Positions 28,252-37,063 of a DNA stretch of 64,000 nt are shown in pieces. Below the pieces are notes generated by a model. The model saw only the letters and a list, made by a program, of their open reading frames with translations, was not told where the DNA came from and did not search any database. The stretch lies in assembly GCF_001815935.1 (NCBI RefSeq), contig NZ_KV823440.1, positions 116,669-180,668 of the forward strand, given 5' to 3'. The stretch is from Corynebacterium sp. HMSC04H06 (GTDB lineage: Bacteria; Actinomycetota; Actinomycetes; Mycobacteriales; Mycobacteriaceae). The first letter of the stretch is position 1. Every line of letters begins with the position of its first letter. Both the position numbers and the translations under genes were made by a program.

Positions 28252-28339
28252 CGGCCGGCTACTAGCTAATTGGGGTACCGTCATGCCCGGTTTCCTGGGG
28301 TGACGCGCGAGCCGCCGGCGCCGCGCTAGGATTGAAAAC

Positions 28340-29548
28340 GTGAGTGAACAAGCTGGAAATCCCCAAGCCCATGCCCCCGGTATGCCAGCGGTCACCGTCA
28401 TCGGTGACGGTCAGCTGGCGCGGATGATGCAGACCGCCGCCATCGAGCTGGGGCAGTCCCTGCGCCTGCTGGCGGGCAGCCCTGATTCGTCGGCCGCGCA
28501 GGTCTGCGCCGACGTGGTGGTGGGCGACTACACCGATTACGACGATCTGTTGCGGGCCGTCGAGGGCGCGGACGCGGTCACCTTCGACCACGAGCACGTC
28601 CCGAACAAGCACTTGGAGGCCCTCATCGAGGCCGGCTACAACGTGCAGCCGGTGCCGTCCGCCCTAGTCAACGCGCAGGACAAGCTCGTCATGCGCCGCC
28701 GCCTGCGGGAGCTCGGCGCCCCGGTCCCGGAGTTTGCCGAAATCACCAGCACCGACGATGCCGCCTCCTTCTGGTCCGCCACCTCCGGCCAGGTCTGCCT
28801 GAAGGCCCGCCGCGGCGGCTACGACGGCAAGGGTGTTTGGTTTCCTTCCACCGAGGAGGAGCTGGTCAACCTAGTCAGCGAGCTCCTCGACGCCGGCACC
28901 CCGCTGATGGCGGAGAAGAAGGTCGCCCTGACCCGCGAGCTTTCCGCCCTGGTGGCGCGCACCCCGTCGGGGCAGACCGCCTCCTGGCCGATCACCGAGT
29001 CGGTCCAGCGCGACGGCATCTGCTCCGAGGCGGTCGCCCCGGCCCCCGGGCTAAGCTCCGCCCTCGAGTCCCGCGCCTCCCAGCTGGGAGTCTTGGTCGC
29101 CGAGTCGCTCGGCGTTACCGGCGTCCTGGCGGTCGAGCTCTTCGCCTTTACCAACGATGCCGGCGAGGAGGATGTCGCCATCAACGAACTGGCGATGCGC
29201 CCCCACAACACCGGCCACTGGACCCAGGATGGCTGCGTGACCTCCCAGTTCGAGCAGCACCTGCGGGCCGTCCTCGACTACCCGCTCGGGTCGACCACCC
29301 CGACTGCCCCGGTCACCGTGATGGCCAACGTCCTGGGCGCCGAGGAGGATCCGGAGATGCCGATGGCCCAGCGCGCCGTCGAGGTCCACCGCCGCTTCCC
29401 GCAGGCCAAGATCCACCTCTACGGTAAGGGCCACCGTCCGGGCCGCAAGATTGGCCACGTTAACCTGACCGGCCAGGACGCGGAGCAGACCCGGCACGAA
29501 GCCCGCCTGGCGGCTGGCTTCCTGGTCAACGCTCGCTGGGACGACTAG
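28340..29548 (+). CDS. purK: 5-(carboxyamino)imidazole ribonucleotide synthase
   Basis: PurK carboxylates aminoimidazole ribonucleotide with ATP and bicarbonate in purine synthesis and hands the product to PurE. The 402-aa protein has the ATP-grasp pattern: [10 protein letters not shown] at the N-terminus, [15 protein letters not shown], and [14 protein letters not shown]. The start is GTG 28340, 7 nt after TAGGAT with no SD, suggesting a leaderless message. The first [10 protein letters not shown] methionine (28382) is an alternative start. Confidence 0.94.
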   Translation: MSEQAGNPQAHAPGMPAVTVIGDGQLARMMQTAAIELGQSLRLLAGSPDSSAAQVCADVVVGDYTDYDDLLRAVEGADAVTFDHEHVPNKHLEALIEAGYNVQPVPSALVNAQDKLVMRRRLRELGAPVPEFAEITSTDDAASFWSATSGQVCLKARRGGYDGKGVWFPSTEEELVNLVSELLDAGTPLMAEKKVALTRELSALVARTPSGQTASWPITESVQRDGICSEAVAPAPGLSSALESRASQLGVLVAESLGVTGVLAVELFAFTNDAGEEDVAINELAMRPHNTGHWTQDGCVTSQFEQHLRAVLDYPLGSTTPTAPVTVMANVLGAEEDPEMPMAQRAVEVHRRFPQAKIHLYGKGHRPGRKIGHVNLTGQDAEQTRHEARLAAGFLVNARWDD

Positions 29549-29667
29549 GCCACCGGGGCTCGGCGGCTTCCCCGGGCCCCGCGTATCTTCACCCCAGCCC
29601 AGGACCTGACTCCAGAACCCAGCCTCAGCCTCAGAACCCGAAACCCACCGAAGGAGTGCCCTACAGC

Positions 29668-30189
29668 ATGACTGCTACCCCAGAGAACACCCAGGCCCGC
29701 GTCGGCATCATCATGGGATCCGATTCCGACTGGCCCACCGTCGAACCGGCCGCCCAGGTGCTGGCCGATTTTGGCGTCCCCTTCGAGGTCGGCGTCGTCT
29801 CCGCCCACCGCACTCCGGAGAAGATGCTCGCTTACGCCAAGCAGGCCCACACCCGCGGATTGCAGGCCATCATCGCCTGTGCTGGTGGGGCGGCCCACTT
29901 GCCGGGCATGGTCGCTGCAGCCACCCCGCTGCCGGTCATCGGTATCCCGCGCGCCTTGAAGGATCTCGACGGGCTGGATTCCTTGCTGTCTATCGTCCAG
30001 ATGCCGGGCGGGGTCCCGGTCGCCACCGTCTCCATCGGAGGCGCCAAGAACGCCGGCCTCCTGGCGGTTCGGATCCTGGGCGCGGGCGATCCCCAGCTGA
30101 TCGAGAAGATGAGCAAATACCAGCAGGACATGGCAGATTCCGTGGAGGAAAAGGACACAAACCTCCGCCGGAAACTGCTGGGTGACTAG
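29668..30189 (+). CDS. purE: N5-CAIR mutase
   Basis: PurE converts N5-carboxyaminoimidazole ribonucleotide to CAIR. The 173-aa protein has [10 protein letters not shown], the substrate-binding [10 protein letters not shown] and the [12 protein letters not shown] loop. ATG 29668 follows AAGGAG (29651-29656); a GTG at 29656 is less likely because it overlaps the SD. It is downstream of purK; the kup gene present between them in C. glutamicum is absent. Confidence 0.95.
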   Translation: MTATPENTQARVGIIMGSDSDWPTVEPAAQVLADFGVPFEVGVVSAHRTPEKMLAYAKQAHTRGLQAIIACAGGAAHLPGMVAAATPLPVIGIPRALKDLDGLDSLLSIVQMPGGVPVATVSIGGAKNAGLLAVRILGAGDPQLIEKMSKYQQDMADSVEEKDTNLRRKLLGD

Positions 30190-30222
30190 CACGGATCTCA
30201 CTGACCTAGCCGCGGGCAGGAT

Positions 30223-30278
30223 CCACTACCGATATTCACAGCTGGTATGCACTACCAGTATCCGCTACCGGCATTCAC
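30223..30278. repeat. degenerate direct repeat and hairpin after purE
   Basis: A 17-bp unit CCRCTACCGRYATTCAC occurs at 30223-30239 and 30262-30278 (14 of 17 identical). Between them CTGGTA-N5-TACCAG (30242-30258) can form a hairpin. TTTAACTAG is then repeated twice before the HNH stop. The function is unknown; a transcription end for purE is possible. Confidence 0.5.
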
Positions 30279-30299
30279 TACCGTTTTAACTAGGCCACT

Positions 30300-31844
30300 T
30301 TAACTAGCGGCCGCGGTTTGCCGTCGGAGCTTATATCCGGCGGCCTCTTGGGCGGCGACTGATTCATTGCATTCGACGTCGCTACTTCCAGGTCTGACGA
30401 ACCCGACCCTTCCACTTCTCGGATCCCTGGCCGCGTGGCCCATGTTTCCTCTGCCATCTTGTCTGTCGTTGTTGTTGACGTGATGGGAGCGGCATAACAA
30501 GGTCAGATTGTGTATGTCTGTGACCCCGCCGTAGTACCAGGCCTGCAGATGGTGGACATCGCAAGCATTGGCGGCCCGGTCGCACCCGGGGTGGGAACAC
30601 ACCAGCTCGGAGGCAATCAGCGCCAGCTTCTGCATGAAGCTCGCCGTCCGCTTCGAGCGCCCCAATGCCAGCGGCTGGAAGTCCTCGCAGTCCATGATGC
30701 AGAGGTAATCACTAGCCGCGGCCCCGAGCCGGATAATGTCCAGCGGGGTCAGCGAGTGCCCGGTGTTGGTCGGCAGCAGGGAATCCGCCTTGAGGTTCTC
30801 GAAATCATCGACCGTGCCGGAGATGATGATCGAGCCCAGGCCGGGGTGCTCCTTCTCGCGCGAGCCGAGGTACTCCTGCAGAATTGCGGTGAACTGGTCC
30901 GCCATCCGCTGACGGTAGTTACGCTTGTCTTCCTCCGGCGGCAGGTCCGGGGTGCCCGGACGCGTGGCGGGCGCAAACGCCTGGCTCATCAGCGCTGCGG
31001 TGGCGCCGTCCAGGTAACCGCTCACGTGCACGCCACCGTCGGCGTCCGCGGGGCTGAACTCCAAATGACGCTTGCGGGTGGCGGCAAACCGGTCCCGGTT
31101 GCCGAAGGGATCCCGGCTGCGAGCATTCGCCGCACGGACCTCGCGGCGCAGCCACTGGGCGAAGTCCTTGAGGTTCCGCTTCTTCGCCTCGTCGATGGCC
31201 TTGTTACGCAGTTCGTTCGGCCCCGGGGTGGCGTGGGCGTTGAGGTGCTTGAGCTCGCGGTCAATGATGGCCAGGTAGCGGCCACGGAGAGCTTCCTTCT
31301 CCCGCAGCTTGCGCTGCGCCTCGGCGCGGGCCTGTTCCTCGCGCTCCCTGCGGAGACGCGCCTCTTCCTCGGCCTTCCTGCGGCGCTCCTCGGCCTGCTT
31401 CCGACGTTCTTCTGCTGCCTTCGCATCCTCCGTGGAATCCCCAGTTTCCCCAGTTTCCCCAGTTTCCCCAGAATCTGCAGCATCCTCCAGCGGGTCCTTT
31501 AGCGGCGGCTCCGATAGGGGAGCGGTCCCGAAGATGGTCTGCCCGTTGCGGAGCCGGTCCTTCGCCTCCCCGTAGGACAGCCCCAGCCGGTTCATTAGGT
31601 AGTCCATCACCCGCGTGGAGTTGACGTGGCGGCCAGCGTCGTCGCGTTCGGCGATGAACGCAAAGGCGGCATCGATAGTGGTGATGGTGCCGGAGAGGGC
31701 AGCGAGCTTCTCGAAATAAGGGTAGATCTCACCAAAGTACACCGAGTCCACCTCCGTGACAGCGGCGTGCAGGCGTGAGTATGCCTGTTCGATTTCGGCT
31801 ACGCATTCGGCAATAGATTGAGTTGCTTTGGTCATGACCTTCAC
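30300..31844 (-). CDS. DUF222/HNH endonuclease family protein
   Basis: The 514-aa protein follows the actinobacterial 13E12/DUF222 pattern, with a C-terminal HNH nuclease motif (CSHPGCDRAANACDVHHLQAWYYGG, then NLTLLCRSHH, about residues 415-460) that has its zinc Cys and catalytic His residues. Residues about 140-195 form a charged R/E/A/K-rich coiled coil, longer than usual, preceded by a GETGETGETG run. Such proteins are multi-copy and often mobile in Corynebacterium; a second begins at 63269. ATG 31844 is followed by a second ATG (31835); SD GGGGGTGAAGG is close by. Confidence 0.85.
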   Translation of the reverse strand: MKVMTKATQSIAECVAEIEQAYSRLHAAVTEVDSVYFGEIYPYFEKLAALSGTITTIDAAFAFIAERDDAGRHVNSTRVMDYLMNRLGLSYGEAKDRLRNGQTIFGTAPLSEPPLKDPLEDAADSGETGETGETGDSTEDAKAAEERRKQAEERRRKAEEEARLRREREEQARAEAQRKLREKEALRGRYLAIIDRELKHLNAHATPGPNELRNKAIDEAKKRNLKDFAQWLRREVRAANARSRDPFGNRDRFAATRKRHLEFSPADADGGVHVSGYLDGATAALMSQAFAPATRPGTPDLPPEEDKRNYRQRMADQFTAILQEYLGSREKEHPGLGSIIISGTVDDFENLKADSLLPTNTGHSLTPLDIIRLGAAASDYLCIMDCEDFQPLALGRSKRTASFMQKLALIASELVCSHPGCDRAANACDVHHLQAWYYGGVTDIHNLTLLCRSHHVNNNDRQDGRGNMGHAARDPRSGRVGFVRPGSSDVECNESVAAQEAAGYKLRRQTAAAS

Positions 31845-32035
31845 CCCCTTGAGGTGCTCGAACCTTTGTTCATTACGCCTTCAATCCTATTCATCCAACC
31901 ACCTCACGCAACCCCCTCAAACAAAACTTTGTTCTAGATGGTTACATTGTTAGTAAAACGGGGGTAACCTCTGACAGAAATAGGTATATCCGGCGCCGAA
32001 CAGGGCGGTCAATACCCTCAAGTATCCTAATTCTT

Positions 32036-32560
32036 ATGTTCAAAGACGACGGCGGAAAAGCCTCCCGGCGACCAACGCTTGATCCGACGGCCCCCATCGT
32101 CGTCCTTGGCTCGCGCACCACCGCCGGTCGCCCCGAACTGCTGCTCCGCGCCCGCCTCGCCACCGCTGCCCGCCTCTCCCAAGCGCACCCCGACGCCCCC
32201 ATCGTGGTCAGCGGGCACGGGGAAGCGCTACCGATGCACAACTACCTCACCGCTCAAGGCATCAATCCGGAGCGCATCCTCCTGGAGCCCCTGGCAACCA
32301 GCACGAACGAAAACCTCGAAAACTCCGCACGCTTGCTGTCCCCGGGCTCAACGATGACCGTCGTCACCAGCAACTTCCACATCTTGCGCACCCGACTCTG
32401 GGCCTGGCACCTCAAAATTCCCATCCACACGGTCGCCGCCCCGACTCCGCACGGCCACAAACTACATAACTATGCCCGCGAGCTCGCCGCGACGCCGCAT
32501 TCCGCGCTGCGCATCGCTTGGCGACGCCTCCGGCACCGCCTCGAGGGCCGCCCCGACTAA
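32036..32560 (+). CDS. YdcF/SanA family (DUF218) protein
   Basis: The 174-aa protein has the DUF218 pattern: IVVLGSRTTAGRPELLLRARL, APIVVSGHG, LLEPLATSTNENLENS and MTVVTSNFHILRT. Family members are linked to envelope integrity or vancomycin sensitivity, with no established reaction. It lacks the N-terminal membrane helices many relatives have, so this may be a cytosolic form. ATG 32036 is 7 nt after TATCCT with no SD, indicating a leaderless message. Confidence 0.85.
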   Translation: MFKDDGGKASRRPTLDPTAPIVVLGSRTTAGRPELLLRARLATAARLSQAHPDAPIVVSGHGEALPMHNYLTAQGINPERILLEPLATSTNENLENSARLLSPGSTMTVVTSNFHILRTRLWAWHLKIPIHTVAAPTPHGHKLHNYARELAATPHSALRIAWRRLRHRLEGRPD

Positions 32561-32603
32561 TCCTGAACGGGTCCAAACAGCCCCCTAAACAGTCCCCCAA
32601 AAA

Positions 32604-33908
32604 CTAGGCCTCAGAACCCGCGCCCGAACTTTCGCGCCGGCGCCCACCGCGACGACGGCCCCCGCGGCGTCCGCCCCGACGTCGCTTATTTCGCGCGCCA
32701 GAGCCAGACCCAGCGCCAGAGCCAGCTTCAGACCGAGACCCAGACCTAGAACCAGACCGAGACCCAGACCTAGAACCAGACCTAGAACCAGCACCAGAGC
32801 CACCAGTACCCCGCGTGGCCGACTCGGGCAGGCGCGACGCCGCCCGCTTGTGGGCGTCCTTCGCGGCTTCCTGCAGGGCCTTATCGATGCCCTCCGCCAG
32901 GGTGTCGCGGACCTCCTTCTGCCGGTAGGCGATGGCGCGCAGCCCCATGATGGCGATCTTGTCGGCGGCGCGGTTGAGCGGGTCGCCGGAGTGGCCCATG
33001 ACGCGCCGGAAGGTGATGCGGCGCTGCCCCTGGTTGTCCTTCCAGGCCTGCTGGAAGCGGGAGAGCGCGCCCGGATGGATGCCGCGCCAGCGCTTGCCGA
33101 GCTTGCCCTCGCCGGTGATGTAATCGACGGCGCGCAGTGCGGCCTGGCTGTCGCTTTCGATGAGGACGTCGGTGGCATCGGTGCGCGCCAAGTACTTCAG
33201 GGCGAGGGTGAGGGCCTCGAGCTCTAGCTCATCCGTGGAGGCCTTCGTCCGGCGGGTGAGCAGCTGGTAGTCGCCGTTGCTGGCGACGAAACACGACGCG
33301 CCCTTGATGTTGGTGTCGGAGGAGGCATCGGTGGCGATGCGGGTGGGGGTGGCATCGTTAGCGTTAGAAAAGTCGGAGAACTGCGGCCACCAGTGGGCCT
33401 CCGTGGCGGGCGGGGGAGTGGGCTTGCGCTTGGGGGACTGCCCGTTGCGCTTGCCTTCGCGCTTAGCCTTGGTCTCCTCGACGGTGCGCAGCTTGCTGGC
33501 CCGCGGGCAGGCGCGGTTGTATTCGGAGAAACTACCCGTGACCAGGTAGCCCTGCTTCTCCAGCTCCAGGCGCAGTGCCCCGCGGCGGCGGCCGACGTTG
33601 CACCAGACCTTCTTCTTGGCGCCGTTGAAGCTGCGGATGCCGCTGATTGCGTCATTGAGGTCGCGCATCACCGGCCCCACGGTGTCTTCCTCCGTGGTCC
33701 GCCCGGTGCGCACGAAGCGCGGGCCGGGCTTGGCATCCACGGCGATGACCCACCCGTTGAGCTTGCCCTCCGCGGCGGATTTCCAGGGGACGTCCCACAT
33801 GGCGATGGCCACGTGCACCGGCGCGTTGTGCATCTGCGGGGTGACCTTTCGCGATCGGTAAGTACGTGATTCTGTACCTACCAACGCGGCGAGATCGACG
33901 GGTTCCAT
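32604..33908 (-). CDS. RNase H-domain protein with SR/RG-rich tail
   Basis: The 434-aa protein has a central RNase HI-like domain (about residues 188-330) with the acidic residues in place: RIATDASSD (Asp 194), DELELEAL, IESDSQAAL (Asp 253) and GHSGDPLNRAADKIA (Asp 316). Residues 1-185 are a separate actinobacterial region of unknown function. The last 75 residues are disordered: five SRSG units, Ser-Gly/Ala runs and an R-R-G-G-rich basic end that could bind RNA. I start at ATG 33908 (MEPVDLAALVG); an in-frame upstream start is less likely. Confidence 0.8.
   Translation of the reverse strand: MEPVDLAALVGTESRTYRSRKVTPQMHNAPVHVAIAMWDVPWKSAAEGKLNGWVIAVDAKPGPRFVRTGRTTEEDTVGPVMRDLNDAISGIRSFNGAKKKVWCNVGRRRGALRLELEKQGYLVTGSFSEYNRACPRASKLRTVEETKAKREGKRNGQSPKRKPTPPPATEAHWWPQFSDFSNANDATPTRIATDASSDTNIKGASCFVASNGDYQLLTRRTKASTDELELEALTLALKYLARTDATDVLIESDSQAALRAVDYITGEGKLGKRWRGIHPGALSRFQQAWKDNQGQRRITFRRVMGHSGDPLNRAADKIAIMGLRAIAYRQKEVRDTLAEGIDKALQEAAKDAHKRAASRLPESATRGTGGSGAGSRSGSRSGSRSGSRSGSRSEAGSGAGSGSGARNKRRRGGRRGGRRRGGRRRESSGAGSEA
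32690..32800 (-). repeat. short repeats encoding the SRSG tail
   Basis: Degenerate 12-bp units (AGACCGAGACCC, AGACCTAGAACC on the plus strand) are repeated in tandem, most regularly at 32731-32790. They keep the reading frame of the RNase H gene, so length variation between strains is likely. Confidence 0.7.
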
Positions 33909-33992
33909 GCCTACTAGTAAACCGTACCGGCATCCGGGACCGTTCCCCGGGGTACCCACGATGCCCGCGGGGCTAGGCGGGTGGGGTTCGCC

Positions 33993-34022
33993 TTTACATA
34001 TTGTTCAACAACCCCCTAAGAT
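33993..34022 (+). promoter_or_regulatory. promoter with GntR-type operator before the NRAMP-like permease
   Basis: TTTACA (33993-33998) and TAAGAT (34017-34022) fit -35 and -10 elements with an 18-nt spacer. The palindrome TTGTTCAACAA (34001-34011) fills the spacer, a classic repressor position. The same palindrome occurs at 41128-41138. FCD-type GntR regulators bind operators of this size, and one is encoded at 36327-36941. A TCACA-N6-TGTGA repeat (34031-34046) lies just downstream. Confidence 0.65.
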
Positions 34023-34068
34023 GATGCACATCACAAACCCGTGTGACCTATATCGCGGAGGGAAAGCA

Positions 34069-35445
34069 ATGAGTGCACAGACACCCGAATCCACTTCTCA
34101 CGCCGGCTCTAACCCAGGCCGAGGCTCCAACCAGGGCCCCGCCCACAGCAACCAGAGCGCCAGCCCGGCCGACAACCAGGGCCCCGCCCAGGCCGCAGGC
34201 ACCGCCCAACCGGCTGCCGATGCCGCAGCCTCCCCCTCGGGCGCCAAGAAGAAGTCTCCGGCCTCGAAGGGGATCGGCGCCATGGCCGGCGCCATGTTCC
34301 TCATGGCGACCTCCGCCATCGGCCCGGGCTTTTTGACCCAGACCTCCGTCTTCACCGTCCAGATGGGCGCGGCCTTCGCGTTCGCTATTGCGGTGTCGAT
34401 CCTCGTGGACATCGCTATCCAGCTCAACGTCTGGCGCGTGCTGTGCGTGTCCGGCATGCGCGCCAACACCTTGGCCAACACGGTCCTGCCGGGGCTCGGC
34501 TGGGTGCTGGCCGCCTTCGTCTTTTTCGGCGGCTTGGTCTTTAACATCGGCAATATCGCCGGCGCCGGCCTGGGCATGAACGCCATGCTGGGCCTGGACG
34601 CCCGCTGGGGCGGCCTCATCGCCTCCGCCATCGCCATCTTCATCTTCCTGTCCAAGCGCGCTGGCATGGCCCTGGACCGGCTAGTGGCCGCGCTTGGCGC
34701 CATCATGATCCTGCTCATGCTCTACGTCGCGATCGTCTCCCAGCCCCCGCTGGGCGAGGCCCTGAAAAACACCCTGGCCCCGGAGACCATCGACCCGTTT
34801 GTCATCACCACCATCATCGGCGGCACCGTGGGCGGCTATATCACCTTCGCCGGCGCGCACCGCCTGATTGACACCGGCTATTCCGGCGTGGAGAACGTCA
34901 AGAGCATCACCTACACCTCGGTCTCCGGCATCATCATCACCGGCATCATGCGCGTGCTACTCTTCCTGGCCGTCCTGGGCGTGGTGGCCACCGGCGTGAC
35001 CCTGTCCGAGGACAACACTGCTGCCGATGCCTTCCAGCACGCCGCCGGCGAATTCGGCCTCCGCGCTTTCGGTGTGGTCCTATTCGCGGCCGGTCTGTCC
35101 TCGGTCATCGGCGCGGCCTATACCTCCGTGTCCTTCGTGACCTCGCAGCAGTCCAGCGACAAAACCCGTAACTTCGCCACCGTCGCCTTCATCGCCGTTT
35201 GCGCCGTGGCCTTCGTAGTCCTGAATTCCGCCCCGCAGACCCTGCTGATCTTCGCCGGCGCCATCAACGGTCTCATCCTGCCCATTGGCTTCGCCATCGT
35301 GATGTGGGTGGCTTGGTGCCGCCGCGACCTGCTGCAGGGTTACAAGTACCCGACCTGGCTGCTGGTCCTGGGCGTCCTCGCCTGGTTCCTGACCATCTTC
35401 ATCGGCGTGATGGCCTTCAGCGGCATCGCCGCCCTCTGGTCCTAG
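34069..35445 (+). CDS. NRAMP-superfamily permease, non-canonical
   Basis: ATG 34069 follows GGAGGGA. The 458-aa protein has a 65-residue polar N-terminal tail rich in A, S, G, P and N, then about eleven membrane helices of the NRAMP superfamily (LeuT fold), starting ATSAIGPGFLTQT. Metal-transporting NRAMPs have D-P-G-N in helix 1; here the aligned residues read about T-V-Q-M, so divalent metal transport is unlikely. Sitting upstream of a D-glutamate cyclase-type gene under a shared operator, it is more likely an uptake system for 5-oxoproline or a related acid (inference). Confidence 0.8.
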   Translation: MSAQTPESTSHAGSNPGRGSNQGPAHSNQSASPADNQGPAQAAGTAQPAADAAASPSGAKKKSPASKGIGAMAGAMFLMATSAIGPGFLTQTSVFTVQMGAAFAFAIAVSILVDIAIQLNVWRVLCVSGMRANTLANTVLPGLGWVLAAFVFFGGLVFNIGNIAGAGLGMNAMLGLDARWGGLIASAIAIFIFLSKRAGMALDRLVAALGAIMILLMLYVAIVSQPPLGEALKNTLAPETIDPFVITTIIGGTVGGYITFAGAHRLIDTGYSGVENVKSITYTSVSGIIITGIMRVLLFLAVLGVVATGVTLSEDNTAADAFQHAAGEFGLRAFGVVLFAAGLSSVIGAAYTSVSFVTSQQSSDKTRNFATVAFIAVCAVAFVVLNSAPQTLLIFAGAINGLILPIGFAIVMWVAWCRRDLLQGYKYPTWLLVLGVLAWFLTIFIGVMAFSGIAALWS

Positions 35446-35513
35446 GCCTCAGAACAGGGAACGCCGGACCGGAACAACCAGCGTCAAGGAAAACAACTAA
35501 GGAAGGCCGCCCC

Positions 35514-36317
35514 ATGGCATGGGATCGCACCCAGCAACTTAACCCGAACTCGACCCCGGCCCAGGTGCGCGCCTTCGCCCGCCACCACCCGCTGCCGACG
35601 ACCTCGGGGCTGGCCCGCGGCTATATGCAGGCCAACCTGCTGGCTGTGCCCCAAGAATACGCCTTCGACTTCCTGCTGTTTGCCCAGCGCAACCCCAAGG
35701 CGTGCCCCATCGTGGGCGTGCTGGAGGCCGGCCAGCACTCCTCGGACTTGCTTGCCGGCGGGGACATCCGCACCGACATCCCGGGCTACCGCGTCTTTGT
35801 AAACGGCGAGCTGACGCAGGAGACTGCCGATGCCACCTCCTTCTACACCCCGGACATGGTCAGCTTCCTCATCGGCTGTTCCTTCACCTTCGAGACCGCA
35901 CTGCTGGACAACGGCGTGGAAATCCCCCACATCGCCCAGGGCAAGAACGTGGCTATGTACCGCACGAATATCGCCACCACCCCGGCCGGGGTTTTCAGCG
36001 GGCCGCTGGTGGTCTCCATGCGTCCCATCAAGGCCTCCCAGGTAGCCGATGCCGTGCGGATTACCTCGCGCTATCCCGGCGTCCACGGGGCGCCGGTGCA
36101 CGTGGGGGATCCGGCGGCGATTGGCATCGATAGCCTGGACGAGCCCGATTTCGGCGAGGCCATCGACGTGCCGGCCGGCTACATCCCGGTCTTCTGGGCC
36201 TGCGGGGTTACGCCGCAGGCGGTGGTGATGAACTCTGCGCCCAGCCTGGCCATTACCCACGCGCCGGGGCAGATGCTGGTCACCGACGCCCGCGACCTGG
36301 GCTACCAGGTGCCCTAA
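35514..36317 (+). CDS. DUF1445 / D-glutamate cyclase family protein
   Basis: The 267-aa protein matches the family long annotated as putative hydro-lyase (DUF1445) and related to the mammalian mitochondrial D-glutamate cyclase, which converts D-glutamate to 5-oxo-D-proline. Landmarks are SGLARGYMQANL, the FLIGCSFTFETAL segment, MYRTNI and FWACGVTPQAVV. Start ATG 35514 follows AAGGAAGG. It is 68 nt after the permease, on the same strand. Its presence beside pxpA and pxpBC suggests a route from D-glutamate or 5-oxoproline to L-glutamate. Confidence 0.82.
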   Translation: MAWDRTQQLNPNSTPAQVRAFARHHPLPTTSGLARGYMQANLLAVPQEYAFDFLLFAQRNPKACPIVGVLEAGQHSSDLLAGGDIRTDIPGYRVFVNGELTQETADATSFYTPDMVSFLIGCSFTFETALLDNGVEIPHIAQGKNVAMYRTNIATTPAGVFSGPLVVSMRPIKASQVADAVRITSRYPGVHGAPVHVGDPAAIGIDSLDEPDFGEAIDVPAGYIPVFWACGVTPQAVVMNSAPSLAITHAPGQMLVTDARDLGYQVP

Positions 36318-36326
36318 ACCGCGGCT

Positions 36327-36941
36327 TTAAACCACAGCTAAAATCTTGTCGCAGGTCGCGCGCAGCGTCGCGTGGGAGAGATCGGCGGCCGCGCGGCGCT
36401 CGCCGCGGGCGATAAGGCCTGCGAGCTCCACGTTGCCGTCGATGTGATCGGCGTGCAGCAGCGGGTAGCGGGGGATGACCAACAGGAAGGTTAGGCGCAT
36501 GCGCGCGAGCAGGTTGCCCATCTGCTCGTCCAGCGTGGGCGAGCCGAGCGCAGCCACCAGCGCCCTGTGGAAGCGCTGGTTGATGTTGGAGACCTCTTGG
36601 TGCTCGCCGCGGGCGGCGGAAGCGCGGGCGGACTCGGTTAGCTCGACCAGCGCCGCGGCGTCGGAAAAGTCGCCCCAGAGCACTCCGGAGGGCTCGATGG
36701 CGGCGCGGGCGCGAAAAAGATCCTGGATATAGGCGCGGTCCGGGGTGGCGATGAAGACCCCGCGGTTGGGGATGCGCTCCACCAGCCGCTCCGCGGTCAG
36801 CCGGGCGAAGGCCTCGCGCAGGGTATTGCGGGAGCACTCGAAGCGCGCGGCCACCTTGACCTCGCTGAGCTGCTGGCCCGGCTGGTACTCGCCCCGGGAG
36901 ATGGCGTCCCGAAGGCCCGCCGCGACGGTCTGAGAAAGCAT
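36327..36941 (-). CDS. GntR-family (FCD-type) transcriptional regulator
   Basis: The 204-aa protein has a GntR winged helix (GQQLSEVKVAARFECSRNTL, then ERLVERIPNRGVF, about residues 18-68) and an all-helical FCD ligand-binding domain. It lies between the two arms of the 5-oxoproline module and is the best candidate to bind TTGTTSAACAA at 34001 and 41128. ATG 36941 is 7 nt after TAGAGT (36954-36949) with no SD, so it is probably leaderless; GTG 36950 is an alternative. Its stop is 9 nt from the convergent cyclase-type gene. Confidence 0.88.
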   Translation of the reverse strand: MLSQTVAAGLRDAISRGEYQPGQQLSEVKVAARFECSRNTLREAFARLTAERLVERIPNRGVFIATPDRAYIQDLFRARAAIEPSGVLWGDFSDAAALVELTESARASAARGEHQEVSNINQRFHRALVAALGSPTLDEQMGNLLARMRLTFLLVIPRYPLLHADHIDGNVELAGLIARGERRAAADLSHATLRATCDKILAVV

Positions 36942-37063
36942 GCGTAACACTCTAGTGCCGCGCCCCGGCTTACAGGGCACTTTGGCCAAACCAGCTTGCC
37001 GGTGCCGCCTCCAAGCCGAAAGCAGCACCTGCGCGCGCCGGGGTAACGCGGCGGGGTAGGCGG

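Noticed and set aside
32690..32800. CRISPR-like array suggested by regular short repeats
   Set aside because: The units are 12 bp, have no spacers and lie in frame inside a coding sequence.
34031..34046. CRP/GlxR site downstream of the permease promoter
   Set aside because: TCACA-N6-TGTGA has the arms in the opposite orientation to the TGTGA-N6-TCACA consensus.
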